Shown here: piece after piece, positions 34,512-41,246 of the stretch
How the letters are laid out: each line of letters starts with the position of its first letter
How positions within the stretch are numbered: the stretch's first letter is position 1
From: Krasilnikovia cinnamomea
Lineage (GTDB): Bacteria > Actinomycetota > Actinomycetes > Mycobacteriales > Micromonosporaceae
Direction: 5' to 3'
DNA length: 64,000 nucleotides
Assembly: GCF_004217545.1 (NCBI RefSeq)
Contig: NZ_SHKY01000001.1
Span: forward strand, 2,418,001-2,482,000
Made by a program: the position numbers and the translations under genes
Notes under the pieces: model-generated
Seen by the model: the letters and a program-made list of their open reading frames with translations, nothing else
Databases searched by the model: none
Told to the model about the DNA's origin: nothing

Positions 34512-35903
34512 CTACCTTCCGACCAGGCCGGTGCGGTTGATCAGCTGGTCAAGCATCTGGTCGATCGTGGTCAGCACCCGGGAGGCCGCCTCGTACCCGC
34601 GCTGGTACGTCAGCAGGTTCGTCATCTCCTCGTCGAGGTTGACGCCCGCCTCCGCCTCCCGCGCCGAGTCGATCTGCAGGGTGATGTTGCCTTGGATATC
34701 GGCACGGCGGCCGAGCGTCTGAGACGCCACACCCAGTTCGGCGATCATGTTCTGGTACACCGTGTCCGGGCCGGTGCTCGTCGCGCCGGTGCGCGACAAC
34801 AGGTCGGCCACCGTGCCGTCGAACGTGCCGGCGGTCGGTGCGGCCCCGACCCAGGTCGGCTTGTCCATGGGGATGTCGACCGCGATGTCGGACGCGACGG
34901 TGCCGCTGAAGAAAGGCCGGCCGTTGACTCCGTCCAGGCCGAACGCCGGGGTGTGCGCGGCGTTGACCGTGTCGATGAGCGTCTTGGCGACGTTGTCGAG
35001 GTCTGCGGAGAGGTCCGGGATGATGGTGGTGAGCGCGTCGAGCATCGCACCCATCTTGCCGCCGGCGATGGGGCTCACCGCAGGCGCGTCCGTCCACCGC
35101 AGCTGCACGGGGTCGACACCCTGGTCCTGGAGCCGCTGCGCGCCGGTCACCTCGAGGCTGCGCGCGTTGAACTCGCTGACCAGGGGCGAGCCACCGACCA
35201 GGACGTCCACCGCGCCGTTCTGGCGCTGGTAGGCGGTCGCCCCGACCATCTCGGCCAGGTGCATGACGTGCAGGTCGCGCTGGTCCTCAAGCTCGTTGAC
35301 CGTCGCCCCGGACGCCCTGGCCAGCACGATGTTCTTGTTCAGGTCCGCGATCGCGGTCGCGGTCTGGTTGATCTCGGCGGCGAACGCGTCCACCTGACCA
35401 CGCATGTCCTCCCACTGCGAGGCCAGCGCGCCGTGGGCGTTGCGCAGTCCGTCGGCCACGGTCGCGCTCTTCTGCAGCAGCGCGGAGCGGGCCGCGAGGT
35501 CGTCCGGCGCGTTGGCCACGTCGGCCCAGCTGGCCCACATGTCGTGCAACTGCGCCTGCATCGCGGTGTCGCTCGGCTCGGCGAACGTGTCCTCGATCGA
35601 GTTGTAGATCGCGGCCGTGGTGGTCAGGTAGGAGCCGATGGCGTGCTCGGAGCGGCCCCGCTCCTCCAGGAACTGGCTGCGCAGACGCTGCACGCTGGTC
35701 ACTTCGACGCCGTCGCCGAGTCCGTCGGATCGGGCGTACATGGCGGCCGCGCTCCCGCCGACCACCGACTGCATCTGTACGCGCTGCCGGGAGTATCCCT
35801 CGGTGTTCACGTTCGCGATGTTCTGGCCGGACACGTCCAGCCCGCGCCGGTTGGCGTACAGGCCGCTCAGGGCGATGCTCAGGGAACCGAATGAACTCGA
35901 CAT
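34512..35903 (-). CDS. flgK: Hook-associated protein FlgK (HAP1)
   Basis: 463 residues. N-terminal rod/hook signature SSSFGSLSIALSGLYANRRGLDVSGQNIANVNTEGYSRQRV, coiled-coil region with EDTFAEPSDTAMQAQLHDMWASWADVANAPDD, and C-terminal NLDEEMTNLLTYQRGYEAASRVLTTIDQMLDQLI, which packs into the D0 shell. It is the first junction ring on the hook. ATG 35903 overlaps the flgN stop (TGATG), so chaperone and client are made together. The D2 part is small compared with enteric FlgK (about 550 residues), as usual in actinobacteria. Confidence 0.94.
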   Translation of the reverse strand: MSSSFGSLSIALSGLYANRRGLDVSGQNIANVNTEGYSRQRVQMQSVVGGSAAAMYARSDGLGDGVEVTSVQRLRSQFLEERGRSEHAIGSYLTTTAAIYNSIEDTFAEPSDTAMQAQLHDMWASWADVANAPDDLAARSALLQKSATVADGLRNAHGALASQWEDMRGQVDAFAAEINQTATAIADLNKNIVLARASGATVNELEDQRDLHVMHLAEMVGATAYQRQNGAVDVLVGGSPLVSEFNARSLEVTGAQRLQDQGVDPVQLRWTDAPAVSPIAGGKMGAMLDALTTIIPDLSADLDNVAKTLIDTVNAAHTPAFGLDGVNGRPFFSGTVASDIAVDIPMDKPTWVGAAPTAGTFDGTVADLLSRTGATSTGPDTVYQNMIAELGVASQTLGRRADIQGNITLQIDSAREAEAGVNLDEEMTNLLTYQRGYEAASRVLTTIDQMLDQLINRTGLVGR

Positions 35904-36388
35904 CAGATCGCCTCATCTACCAGGCTCGGGCGGCGGGTCCCGCCGACGACGGTTTGGCCCTGCCGGCCGTAGGTCTCCACGTTGCCCGAGATCGCGTGCA
36001 TGGTGTCGCGCACCGCGCGCTGGCCCGCGGTGAGCAGCTCACGGTTGGCGCTCGCCATGCCGTTGATCTCGGCGGTCAGCGTCAGGAACGCCTTGCGGTG
36101 CTGATGCAGCAGGTCCGACCAGGGTTCCGGGGCGGCGTCGGCCAGTTCGCCGAGCGACGCCTCCGGCGCCAGGCCCAGATCGACCGCGACGCCCTGCGAG
36201 TAGGCGGCCCGGGCCACCTCGGTCTGCCGGATCTGGTCCAGCACCACCTCCACCTCGCGGGTGGCATGCGGCAACCAGCGCGTGCGGCCCGCGGCGAGGA
36301 TCAGCTGCTCCTCCTCGAGCTTGAACAGCAACAGTTCCAACAGTTCACGCGAACGCCACAGCACGCTGGAAAGGTCTGTCAGGCTCAC
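35903..36388 (-). CDS. flgN: FlgN-like export chaperone
   Basis: 161 residues, all helical: LTDLSSVLWRSRELLELLLFKLEEEQLILAAG with a basic-hydrophobic heptad pattern, later LLHQHRKAFLTLTAEINGMASANRELLTAGQRAVRDTMHAI, matching FlgN-family antiparallel helices. FlgN binds FlgK and FlgL before export and docks on FlhA. GTG 36388 with GAGGAG 7 bases ahead is preferred to GTG 36403. First gene of flgN-flgK-flgL, driven by the promoter at 36470-36495. Confidence 0.84.
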   Translation of the reverse strand: MSLTDLSSVLWRSRELLELLLFKLEEEQLILAAGRTRWLPHATREVEVVLDQIRQTEVARAAYSQGVAVDLGLAPEASLGELADAAPEPWSDLLHQHRKAFLTLTAEINGMASANRELLTAGQRAVRDTMHAISGNVETYGRQGQTVVGGTRRPSLVDEAI

Positions 36389-36469
36389 CCGCGGGCTCCT
36401 CACTCTCGGGTCGGGACTCGGCTCGTACGGGGCAGGCCACGCCGGCCGTTTTCCCGTTCACACGCAATG

Positions 36470-36495
36470 GTCGGCATGTTCCCGGCACGACTGAG
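36470..36495 (-). promoter_or_regulatory. FliA-type promoter of flgN-flgK-flgL
   Basis: Minus strand CTCA (36495-36492), 16 bases, GCCGAC (36475-36470); one mismatch in the -10. About 75 bases of leader before GTG 36388. It faces away from the fliC promoter in the same 374-base gap. Confidence 0.72.
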
Positions 36496-36521
36496 GGTTC
36501 CCCGTCGATCGGGCGGTCAGA

Positions 36522-36555
36522 CGATTTCCGCTCCGTTGGCGGAGGCGTGAAATCG
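36522..36555. promoter_or_regulatory. Nested inverted repeat between the flgN and fliC promoters
   Basis: Outer arms CGATTTC and GAAATCG, inner arms CTCCG and CGGAG. It lies about 30 bases upstream of the flgN -35 and 115 upstream of the fliC -35, in an otherwise empty gap. Possible shared operator. Confidence 0.4.
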
Positions 36556-36638
36556 CGTTTTGCATATAAGAGGTATCCGCAGCGGGCGCGCCTAGTTGCG
36601 GAGGTCAGGGCCGGCTCAAGCGAGGCGCAAGCGCGGCT

Positions 36639-36652
36639 CTGGAAAGTTCCAG
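36639..36652. promoter_or_regulatory. Palindrome upstream of fliC promoter
   Basis: CTGGAA-AG-TTCCAG, perfect 6+6, ending 17 bases before the fliC -35. A plausible activator or repressor site; no factor assigned. Confidence 0.35.
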
Positions 36653-36669
36653 AAATTCTCTGCACTGTC

Positions 36670-36695
36670 CTCATGATCGTCGGGGGACGGCCGAA
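36670..36695 (+). promoter_or_regulatory. FliA-type promoter of fliC
   Basis: CTCA (36670-36673), 16 bases, GCCGAA (36690-36695): exact match to the window consensus. Expected start near 36702, giving a leader of about 60 bases with a GGA hairpin and an AAGGAGG ribosome site. Confidence 0.82.
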
Positions 36696-36716
36696 TAATG
36701 AGGGCGTAAGTCAAAC

Positions 36717-36732
36717 GGCTCACGGATGAGTC
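36717..36732 (+). promoter_or_regulatory. Predicted CsrA-binding hairpin in fliC leader
   Basis: GGCTCA-CGGA-TGAGTC forms a 6-bp stem (one G-U) that shows GGA in the loop, with ACGGATG matching the CsrA core. A second GGA lies in the ribosome site AAGGAGG (36749-36755), about 27 bases away. Such a pair lets one CsrA dimer bridge and block translation. Confidence 0.55.
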
Positions 36733-36762
36733 GACCAGGACCCCACTCAAGGAGGAACTTCC

Positions 36763-37563
36763 ATGGGTCTGCGCATCAACCAGAACATCGCTGCTCAGAA
36801 CGCCTACCGCAACCTGTCCGTCACCGACGGCCAGATGGGCAAGGCGCTCGAGAAGCTGTCGTCGGGTTTCCGGATCAACCGGGCGGCCGACGACGCCGCG
36901 GGTCTCGCCATCAGCGAGGGCCTGCGGGGCCAGATCGGCGGCCTCAAGGTCGGCGCCCGCAACGCCCAGGACGGCATCAGCGTCGTGCAGACCGCTGAGG
37001 GTGCCCTCACCGAGGTCCACAGCATGCTGCAGCGCATGAACGACCTGGCCGTGCAGTACAACAGCGGCGCGCAGAACACCGACTCGCAGGCCGCTCTGCA
37101 GGGCGAGTTCGACGCCCTGACGACCGAGATCGCCCGGATCCAGACCAACACGAAGTTCAACGGTGTCCAGCTGTTCGCCGGCACCACCATGACCTTCCAG
37201 GTCGGCTTCGGCAGCGCCGACACGATCGACGTCGGTGCGAACAGCGAGCTGAACGACTTCACGGCGGGCGCGGCGTACGGCGCGGTCGACATCACGGACA
37301 GCGACACGATCCAGGCTGCCATCACCGAGGTCTCGACCCAGCGGGCCGGGCTCGGTGCTCTGCAGAACCGGTTCGAGCACACCGTGAACTCGGTCAACGT
37401 CGCGATCGAGAACCTGTCGGCGTCCGAGTCCCGGATCCGGGACACCGACATGGCGCAGGAGATGATGGGCTTCACCCGCTCGCAGATCCTGTCCCAGGCC
37501 GGCACCGCGATGCTGGCGCAGGCGAACCAGGCGTCGCAGGGCGTGCTCTCCCTGCTCCGCTGA
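36763..37563 (+). CDS. fliC: Flagellin FliC
   Basis: 266 residues, a minimal flagellin. D0/D1 helices: MGLRINQNIAAQNAYRNLSV, KLSSGFRINRAADDAAGLAISEGLR at the N-terminus; NRFEHTVNSVNVAIENLSASESRIRDTDMAQEM and SQAGTAMLAQANQASQGVLSLLR at the C-terminus. The middle is only a short beta stretch (about 130-185), so the outer D2/D3 domains are absent. About 20 Ser/Thr sit in the middle and could carry glycans from the nearby transferases. AAGGAGG is 7 bases ahead of ATG 36763. Own promoter and terminator; CsrA control is likely. Confidence 0.95.
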   Translation: MGLRINQNIAAQNAYRNLSVTDGQMGKALEKLSSGFRINRAADDAAGLAISEGLRGQIGGLKVGARNAQDGISVVQTAEGALTEVHSMLQRMNDLAVQYNSGAQNTDSQAALQGEFDALTTEIARIQTNTKFNGVQLFAGTTMTFQVGFGSADTIDVGANSELNDFTAGAAYGAVDITDSDTIQAAITEVSTQRAGLGALQNRFEHTVNSVNVAIENLSASESRIRDTDMAQEMMGFTRSQILSQAGTAMLAQANQASQGVLSLLR

Positions 37564-37611
37564 TCTCGGTTCAGTACAACCGGATAGTGACGGCCTCACC
37601 GAGCTGAAAAG

Positions 37612-37637
37612 CTCAGCCAATTGAATAGACAACCGAA
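37612..37637 (+). promoter_or_regulatory. FliA-type promoter of fliD, abutting fliC terminator
   Basis: CTCA (37612-37615), 16 bases, ACCGAA (37632-37637); one mismatch. The expected start, about 37644, falls inside the first arm of the fliC terminator. Confidence 0.55.
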
Positions 37638-37640
37638 CAG

Positions 37641-37672
37641 ACGGGCGGTCGGCGATGACGCCGACCGCCCGT
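37641..37672 (+). terminator. Terminator of fliC
   Basis: ACGGGCGGTCGGCG-ATGA-CGCCGACCGCCCGT, a perfect 14-bp stem followed by TTTC. It lies 77 bases behind the fliC stop and 45 before fliD. Confidence 0.85.
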
Positions 37673-37716
37673 TTCATACCCGCACAGCGGGCAGCCAGTG
37701 AAGGGGGAACGCCGGG

Positions 37717-39237
37717 ATGGCCATGACCGTTGATGGTCTCGGCTCGGGATTGAACACCTCAGACATCATCAATAAGTTGATGCAGGCCGAGGCGCTCCCG
37801 CAGACCCAGCTCAGGAACAAGGTCACGACCCAGAACAAGGCGGTCAGCGCCTACCAGGCCATCAACACCAAGATGGCCGCCCTGGCGACCGCCGCGAAGG
37901 CGCTCGGCACCGCCGACACCTGGGGCGCGATGAAGACCAGCAGCAGCTCCGACGCTGCGGTCGTCACCGCGCAGGCCGGGGCGTCCGCGGGGTCGCTGAG
38001 CTTCCGGGTCGAGTCCGTCGCGACCACCCACGTCATGACGTTCTCGAACATGACGGTCGCCTCCCCCACCGACGTGGTCACGGACGGCAACCCGCTGGAC
38101 ATCGCGATCGCCGACCCCGCCGACCCCGCCAACGTCACCAAGACGTTGTCCCCGGCGAGCGGGTCGCTGCGCGACGTCGCGGCGGCGATCAACGCCGAGC
38201 CGCTGGCGGTGTACAAGGCGTCCGTCGTGCAGATCGGCTCCGGCCAGTACACGCTGCAACTGACCGCCAAGACGAGCGGCGCCTCCGCCGCGTTCGACGA
38301 CAGCAAGCTGCCCACCGGTCTCGCGCTGGGCGCCGCGACCACCACCGTGCTGGGCTCCGACGCCCAGATCCGGATCGGTGAGGACACGGTCGACGCCTTC
38401 GGCAACCCGCTCTCGTCGTCGTACACGATCAGCTCGTCGTCCAACACCTTCGCCGACGTGCTGCCCGGGGTGACCATCACGGCCACCCGGAAGCAGGCCG
38501 CCGCCGACGCGCCGGTGACGGTTGGCATCACCCCCGACGCCGACGCCGTCGCGGCGAAGGTGCAGTCCCTGGTCGACAGCCTGAACGCGGCGCTGACCGA
38601 GATCAACAACCAGAGCAAGGGAAAGACCGACACCACAGCGGCCGCCCCGCTGGCCGGCGACTCGACGCTGCGCGGTCTGAAGCAGGACCTGCTGAGCGCC
38701 GTGGCCACCGGGGTGACCGGCGTCGACCCGCTCCAGCCCGGCGCGCTCAGCAGCTTCGCGGACATCGGCATCTCGCTGACCCGCGACGGCACGGTCAAGT
38801 TCGACAAGACCAAGTTCGTCGCCGAGCTGGCCAAGGACCCGGAGAAGACCGCTCGCTACTTCGACTCGTACACCGAGACGGACTCCAAGACGGCCGCCAA
38901 CCCGGGCGGTCTGGGCACGGAGGGCAAGTTCCAGCCCGACTACGACGTCGCCCGCGGGCTCGGCCGCAAGCTGGAGACACTCTCGCTGCTGGCGACCGAG
39001 GGCGTCATCCGCCCCGGTGACCCGGCCAGCAAGGTCAAGCAGGGCACGCTGCAGGGCCTGATCCAGCACCGCAACGACACCATCAGCGACCTCAACGACC
39101 AGATCAGCAGCTGGGACGACCGCCTGGCGCTGCGCCGCCTGAACCTGGAACGCCAGTTCTCCGCCATGGAAACCGCACTCAACAGCCTGCACCAGCAGTC
39201 CAACTGGCTCGCCAGCCAGATCTCCAGCCTCGGTTGA
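37717..39237 (+). CDS. fliD: Filament cap protein FliD (HAP2)
   Basis: 506 residues. N-terminal D0 helix MTVDGLGSGLNTSDIINKLMQAEALPQTQLRNKV, then AYQAINTKMAALATAAKALG; central beta domains to about 380; C-terminal coiled coil RNDTISDLNDQISSWDDRLALRRLNLERQFSAMETALNSLHQQSNWLASQI. FliD forms the cap that folds flagellin at the filament tip. ATG 37717 has AAGGGGGAA ahead. Followed 4 bases later by fliS, as is typical. Confidence 0.94.
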   Translation: MAMTVDGLGSGLNTSDIINKLMQAEALPQTQLRNKVTTQNKAVSAYQAINTKMAALATAAKALGTADTWGAMKTSSSSDAAVVTAQAGASAGSLSFRVESVATTHVMTFSNMTVASPTDVVTDGNPLDIAIADPADPANVTKTLSPASGSLRDVAAAINAEPLAVYKASVVQIGSGQYTLQLTAKTSGASAAFDDSKLPTGLALGAATTTVLGSDAQIRIGEDTVDAFGNPLSSSYTISSSSNTFADVLPGVTITATRKQAAADAPVTVGITPDADAVAAKVQSLVDSLNAALTEINNQSKGKTDTTAAAPLAGDSTLRGLKQDLLSAVATGVTGVDPLQPGALSSFADIGISLTRDGTVKFDKTKFVAELAKDPEKTARYFDSYTETDSKTAANPGGLGTEGKFQPDYDVARGLGRKLETLSLLATEGVIRPGDPASKVKQGTLQGLIQHRNDTISDLNDQISSWDDRLALRRLNLERQFSAMETALNSLHQQSNWLASQISSLG

Positions 39238-39241
39238 TGAA

Positions 39242-39646
39242 ATGAGCGCCTCAATGACCTCTGCCTCACCCGCCATGCGCGAGCGATACCTCGCCGACTC
39301 CATCGCCACCGCATCCCCCGCCAAGCTGCTGGTGATGCTCTACGACCGGCTCGTACTGGACCTGACGCGGGGCGAACAGGCCCTGCTCGACGGCGACCGG
39401 GAGGACGCCCGGACCAACCTGCTGCACGCCCAGGACATCGTCCTGGAATTGCAGACCTCGTTGAAACCGGACGTGTGGGACGGCGCCGCCGATCTGGCCG
39501 CGATCTACGCTTTCGTGATGACCGAGCTGGTCACCGCGAACGTCAAGGGTGATCCGGTCAAGGTGCGGCAGTGCCGCGAGCTGATGGAGCCGCTGCGCGA
39601 CACGTGGCGCGAGGCGGCGCTGGCCACCGCGTCCACCGGGAGCTGA
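39242..39646 (+). CDS. fliS: Flagellin chaperone FliS
   Basis: 134 residues, normal size. ATASPAKLLVMLYDRLVLDLTRGEQALLDGD is the hallmark N-terminal region (MLYD), with the helix bundle NLLHAQDIVLELQTSLKPD and a C-terminal amphipathic helix. FliS binds the flagellin C-terminus, prevents early assembly and delivers it to FlhA. In Bacillus it also takes part in the FliW switch. Starts with ATG 39242 just past the fliD stop. Confidence 0.93.
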   Translation: MSASMTSASPAMRERYLADSIATASPAKLLVMLYDRLVLDLTRGEQALLDGDREDARTNLLHAQDIVLELQTSLKPDVWDGAADLAAIYAFVMTELVTANVKGDPVKVRQCRELMEPLRDTWREAALATASTGS

Positions 39647-39652
39647 GCGCCG

Positions 39653-39976
39653 ATGACCGGCGACTGGCGCGACGCCTGGATCGGCGCCCTGGACGAGCTG
39701 GAGGCGAACGTCGAGGTCATCGAGGAGATGATCAAGGAGGAGCACCGCATCCGGGACCTGCCGGAGGCCACGCCGTGGGCGCCACCGCGAGGTATCGGCC
39801 CGATCCCGCAGGACCTGCGCTCGCGCGCGGAGGAAATCCTGGCCCGCCAGATGGAAGCGGCGAAGGCGGCTGCGCTGGCGATCACCGCCAACCGGCGGCA
39901 GACCGCCTTCGCGGCCAAGGTCGAGGTCGGTACGCCCGGCAAGGCGATCCCGTCGTACGTCGACTGCGCCATGTGA
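39653..39976 (+). CDS. Unknown small protein in the fliT position
   Basis: 107 residues, no recognised domain. Acidic helix WIGALDELEANVEVIEEMIKEEHRIRD near the N-terminus, a Pro-rich middle PWAPPRGIGPIPQ, then a long helix LRSRAEEILARQMEAAKAAALAITANRRQTAF and a C-terminal extension ending VDCAM. Six bases behind fliS and before a strong terminator, the slot that often holds the FliD chaperone fliT. Helix content would suit a chaperone, but sequence likeness to FliT is not visible. Probably a flagellar accessory protein; function open. Confidence 0.7.
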   Translation: MTGDWRDAWIGALDELEANVEVIEEMIKEEHRIRDLPEATPWAPPRGIGPIPQDLRSRAEEILARQMEAAKAAALAITANRRQTAFAAKVEVGTPGKAIPSYVDCAM

Positions 39977-39998
39977 CCACAACGTAAGAACCGTCAAT

Positions 39999-40036
39999 CC
40001 CGGTAGCCCCGCAGACGCGGGGCTACCGGGTTTTTT
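39999..40036 (+). terminator. Rho-independent terminator of fliD-fliS unit
   Basis: CCCGGTAGCCCCGC-AGAC-GCGGGGCTACCGGG followed by six T. A 14-bp perfect stem with a U run, the best classical terminator in the window. Confidence 0.95.
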
Positions 40037-40040
40037 GCAT

Positions 40041-40058
40041 GCAACTCCACGGCAACCG
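40041..40058 (+). promoter_or_regulatory. 11-bp-period direct repeat upstream of flgB promoter
   Basis: GCAACTC-CACG-GCAACCG ends 7 bases before the flgB -35. It matches, with two mismatches in the first half, the perfect GCACCCG-N4-GCACCCG repeat in front of fliJ (opposite orientation). Likely activator site. Confidence 0.5.
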
Positions 40059-40065
40059 TTTCCGG

Positions 40066-40091
40066 CTCAGTGGATGAGCGAGTACGCCGAA
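40066..40091 (+). promoter_or_regulatory. FliA-type promoter of the flgB operon
   Basis: CTCA (40066-40069), 16 bases, GCCGAA (40086-40091): exact consensus. About 75 bases of leader before flgB. It drives flgB-flgC-fliE-fliF-fliG-fliH-fliI and perhaps more. Confidence 0.82.
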
Positions 40092-40170
40092 GCGGAGTAC
40101 GAGCACGGATAGCTCAGCGACACGCCACGGACCGGCGGCAACCAGGTAGGTGACGAAAGGAGTTGTTGCC

Positions 40171-40518
40171 GTGTTCGACGACGTGTCGTCATCCGCGCTG
40201 CGTGTGGCCGTGGCCGGCCTGGCCGCCCGCCAGAGCGCCATCGCGGACAACATCGCGAACATCGAGACCCCGGGCTACCACGCCCGCAAGGTCAAGTTCG
40301 AAGAGGCATTGAGCGGCGCCGTCGCCGCCGGCCGGTCGCCGGAGTCGGTGACCCCGAGCGTGCAGCGCTCACTGGAGCCCACCCGGCTCAACGGGAACAA
40401 CGTCAACCTCGACGAGGAGACGCTGTCGCACATCGACACGACGATGCGCTACCAGCTCACCCTGCGTGCCGTGGAGTTCAAGCACAACCTGCTGCGCGAC
40501 GCGATCCGGGGGGTCTGA
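40171..40518 (+). CDS. flgB: Proximal rod protein FlgB
   Basis: 115 residues. Rod signature SALRVAVAGLAARQSAIADNIANIETPGYHARKVKFEEAL and C-terminal LNGNNVNLDEETLSHIDTTMRYQLTLRAVEFKHNLLRDAIRG. FlgB is the first rod subunit on the MS ring and FliE. GTG 40171 has AAAGGAG 8 bases ahead, better than the in-frame GTG 40150, which lies before that site. First gene of the large basal-body operon. Confidence 0.94.
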   Translation: MFDDVSSSALRVAVAGLAARQSAIADNIANIETPGYHARKVKFEEALSGAVAAGRSPESVTPSVQRSLEPTRLNGNNVNLDEETLSHIDTTMRYQLTLRAVEFKHNLLRDAIRGV

Positions 40519-40520
40519 TC

Positions 40521-40913
40521 ATGAGCATCTTCAACGCGATCGGCGTGGCCGGCACCGGCGTCACGGTCTACCGCAAGTGGCTCGACGCGATCTCCGACAA
40601 CATCGCGAACATCGACACGGTCAAGCGGACCTCCGAGAACGCCTTCCAGGCCCGGTACGTCATCGCCCAGGAGGCGCAGGACGGCAACGGCGCCCAGGTC
40701 GGCGGCATCGCCCTGGGCAGTGCCGAGGGCAAGCTCGAATACGACCCGGACAACCCGCTGGCCGACACCGAGGGCTACGTCCGCCGCCCGGACATCGACC
40801 TCGGCAGCCAGATGGCCCAGATGATCATGGCGCAGCGCTCGTACCAGGCGAACCTCGCCGTGGTGGACCGCGCCCGTGACTCGTACGCCGCCGCCATCAA
40901 CCTCGGGAAGTGA
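40521..40913 (+). CDS. flgC: Proximal rod protein FlgC
   Basis: 130 residues. N-terminal GVAGTGVTVYRKWLDAISDNIANIDTVKRTSENAFQARYV and C-terminal PDIDLGSQMAQMIMAQRSYQANLAVVDRARDSYAAAINLGK, the usual FlgC pattern with NP-rich middle (YDPDNPLAD). It stacks on FlgB in the rod. The second residue block lacks the standard ASGL motif near the start, a mild variation. Separated from flgB by 2 bases. Confidence 0.93.
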   Translation: MSIFNAIGVAGTGVTVYRKWLDAISDNIANIDTVKRTSENAFQARYVIAQEAQDGNGAQVGGIALGSAEGKLEYDPDNPLADTEGYVRRPDIDLGSQMAQMIMAQRSYQANLAVVDRARDSYAAAINLGK

Positions 40914-40918
40914 CGACC

Positions 40919-41245
40919 ATGACCTCTCCGATCGATGCGATCAGCGCCGTTTCCGGCGTCGGCGGTATCTCCGGGATCGACGGCCTCTCGGCCGCCTCCG
41001 GCACTCCCGCCGTCACCGGCCCGAACTCGGACTTCGCCGGAATGCTGGCCAACGGCCTGGAAAGCGTGCAGGCCTCCCAGAACAAGGCGAACGACCTGGC
41101 GGTACAGGTCGCCAACGGCACGTTGAGCGACCCCGCGCAGTACACGATGGCCGCGAACGATGCTGCGCTGGCCATGCAACTGACCGTGGCGATCCGGAAC
41201 AAGGCCGTCGAGGCCTTCCAGGAAATCATGAGGATGCAGGCCTGA
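40919..41245 (+). CDS. fliE: MS ring-rod junction protein FliE
   Basis: 108 residues from ATG 40919 (GGGAAG 8 bases ahead); GTG 40910 overlapping the flgC stop is an alternative. The N-terminal 40 residues are Gly/Ser-rich; the conserved part is FAGMLANGLESVQASQNKANDLAVQVANGTLSDPAQYTMAANDAALAMQLTVAIRNKAVEAFQEIMRMQ, which ends like all FliE. FliE joins the FliF ring to FlgB and is the first exported substrate. Confidence 0.92.
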   Translation: MTSPIDAISAVSGVGGISGIDGLSAASGTPAVTGPNSDFAGMLANGLESVQASQNKANDLAVQVANGTLSDPAQYTMAANDAALAMQLTVAIRNKAVEAFQEIMRMQA

Positions 41246-41246
41246 C

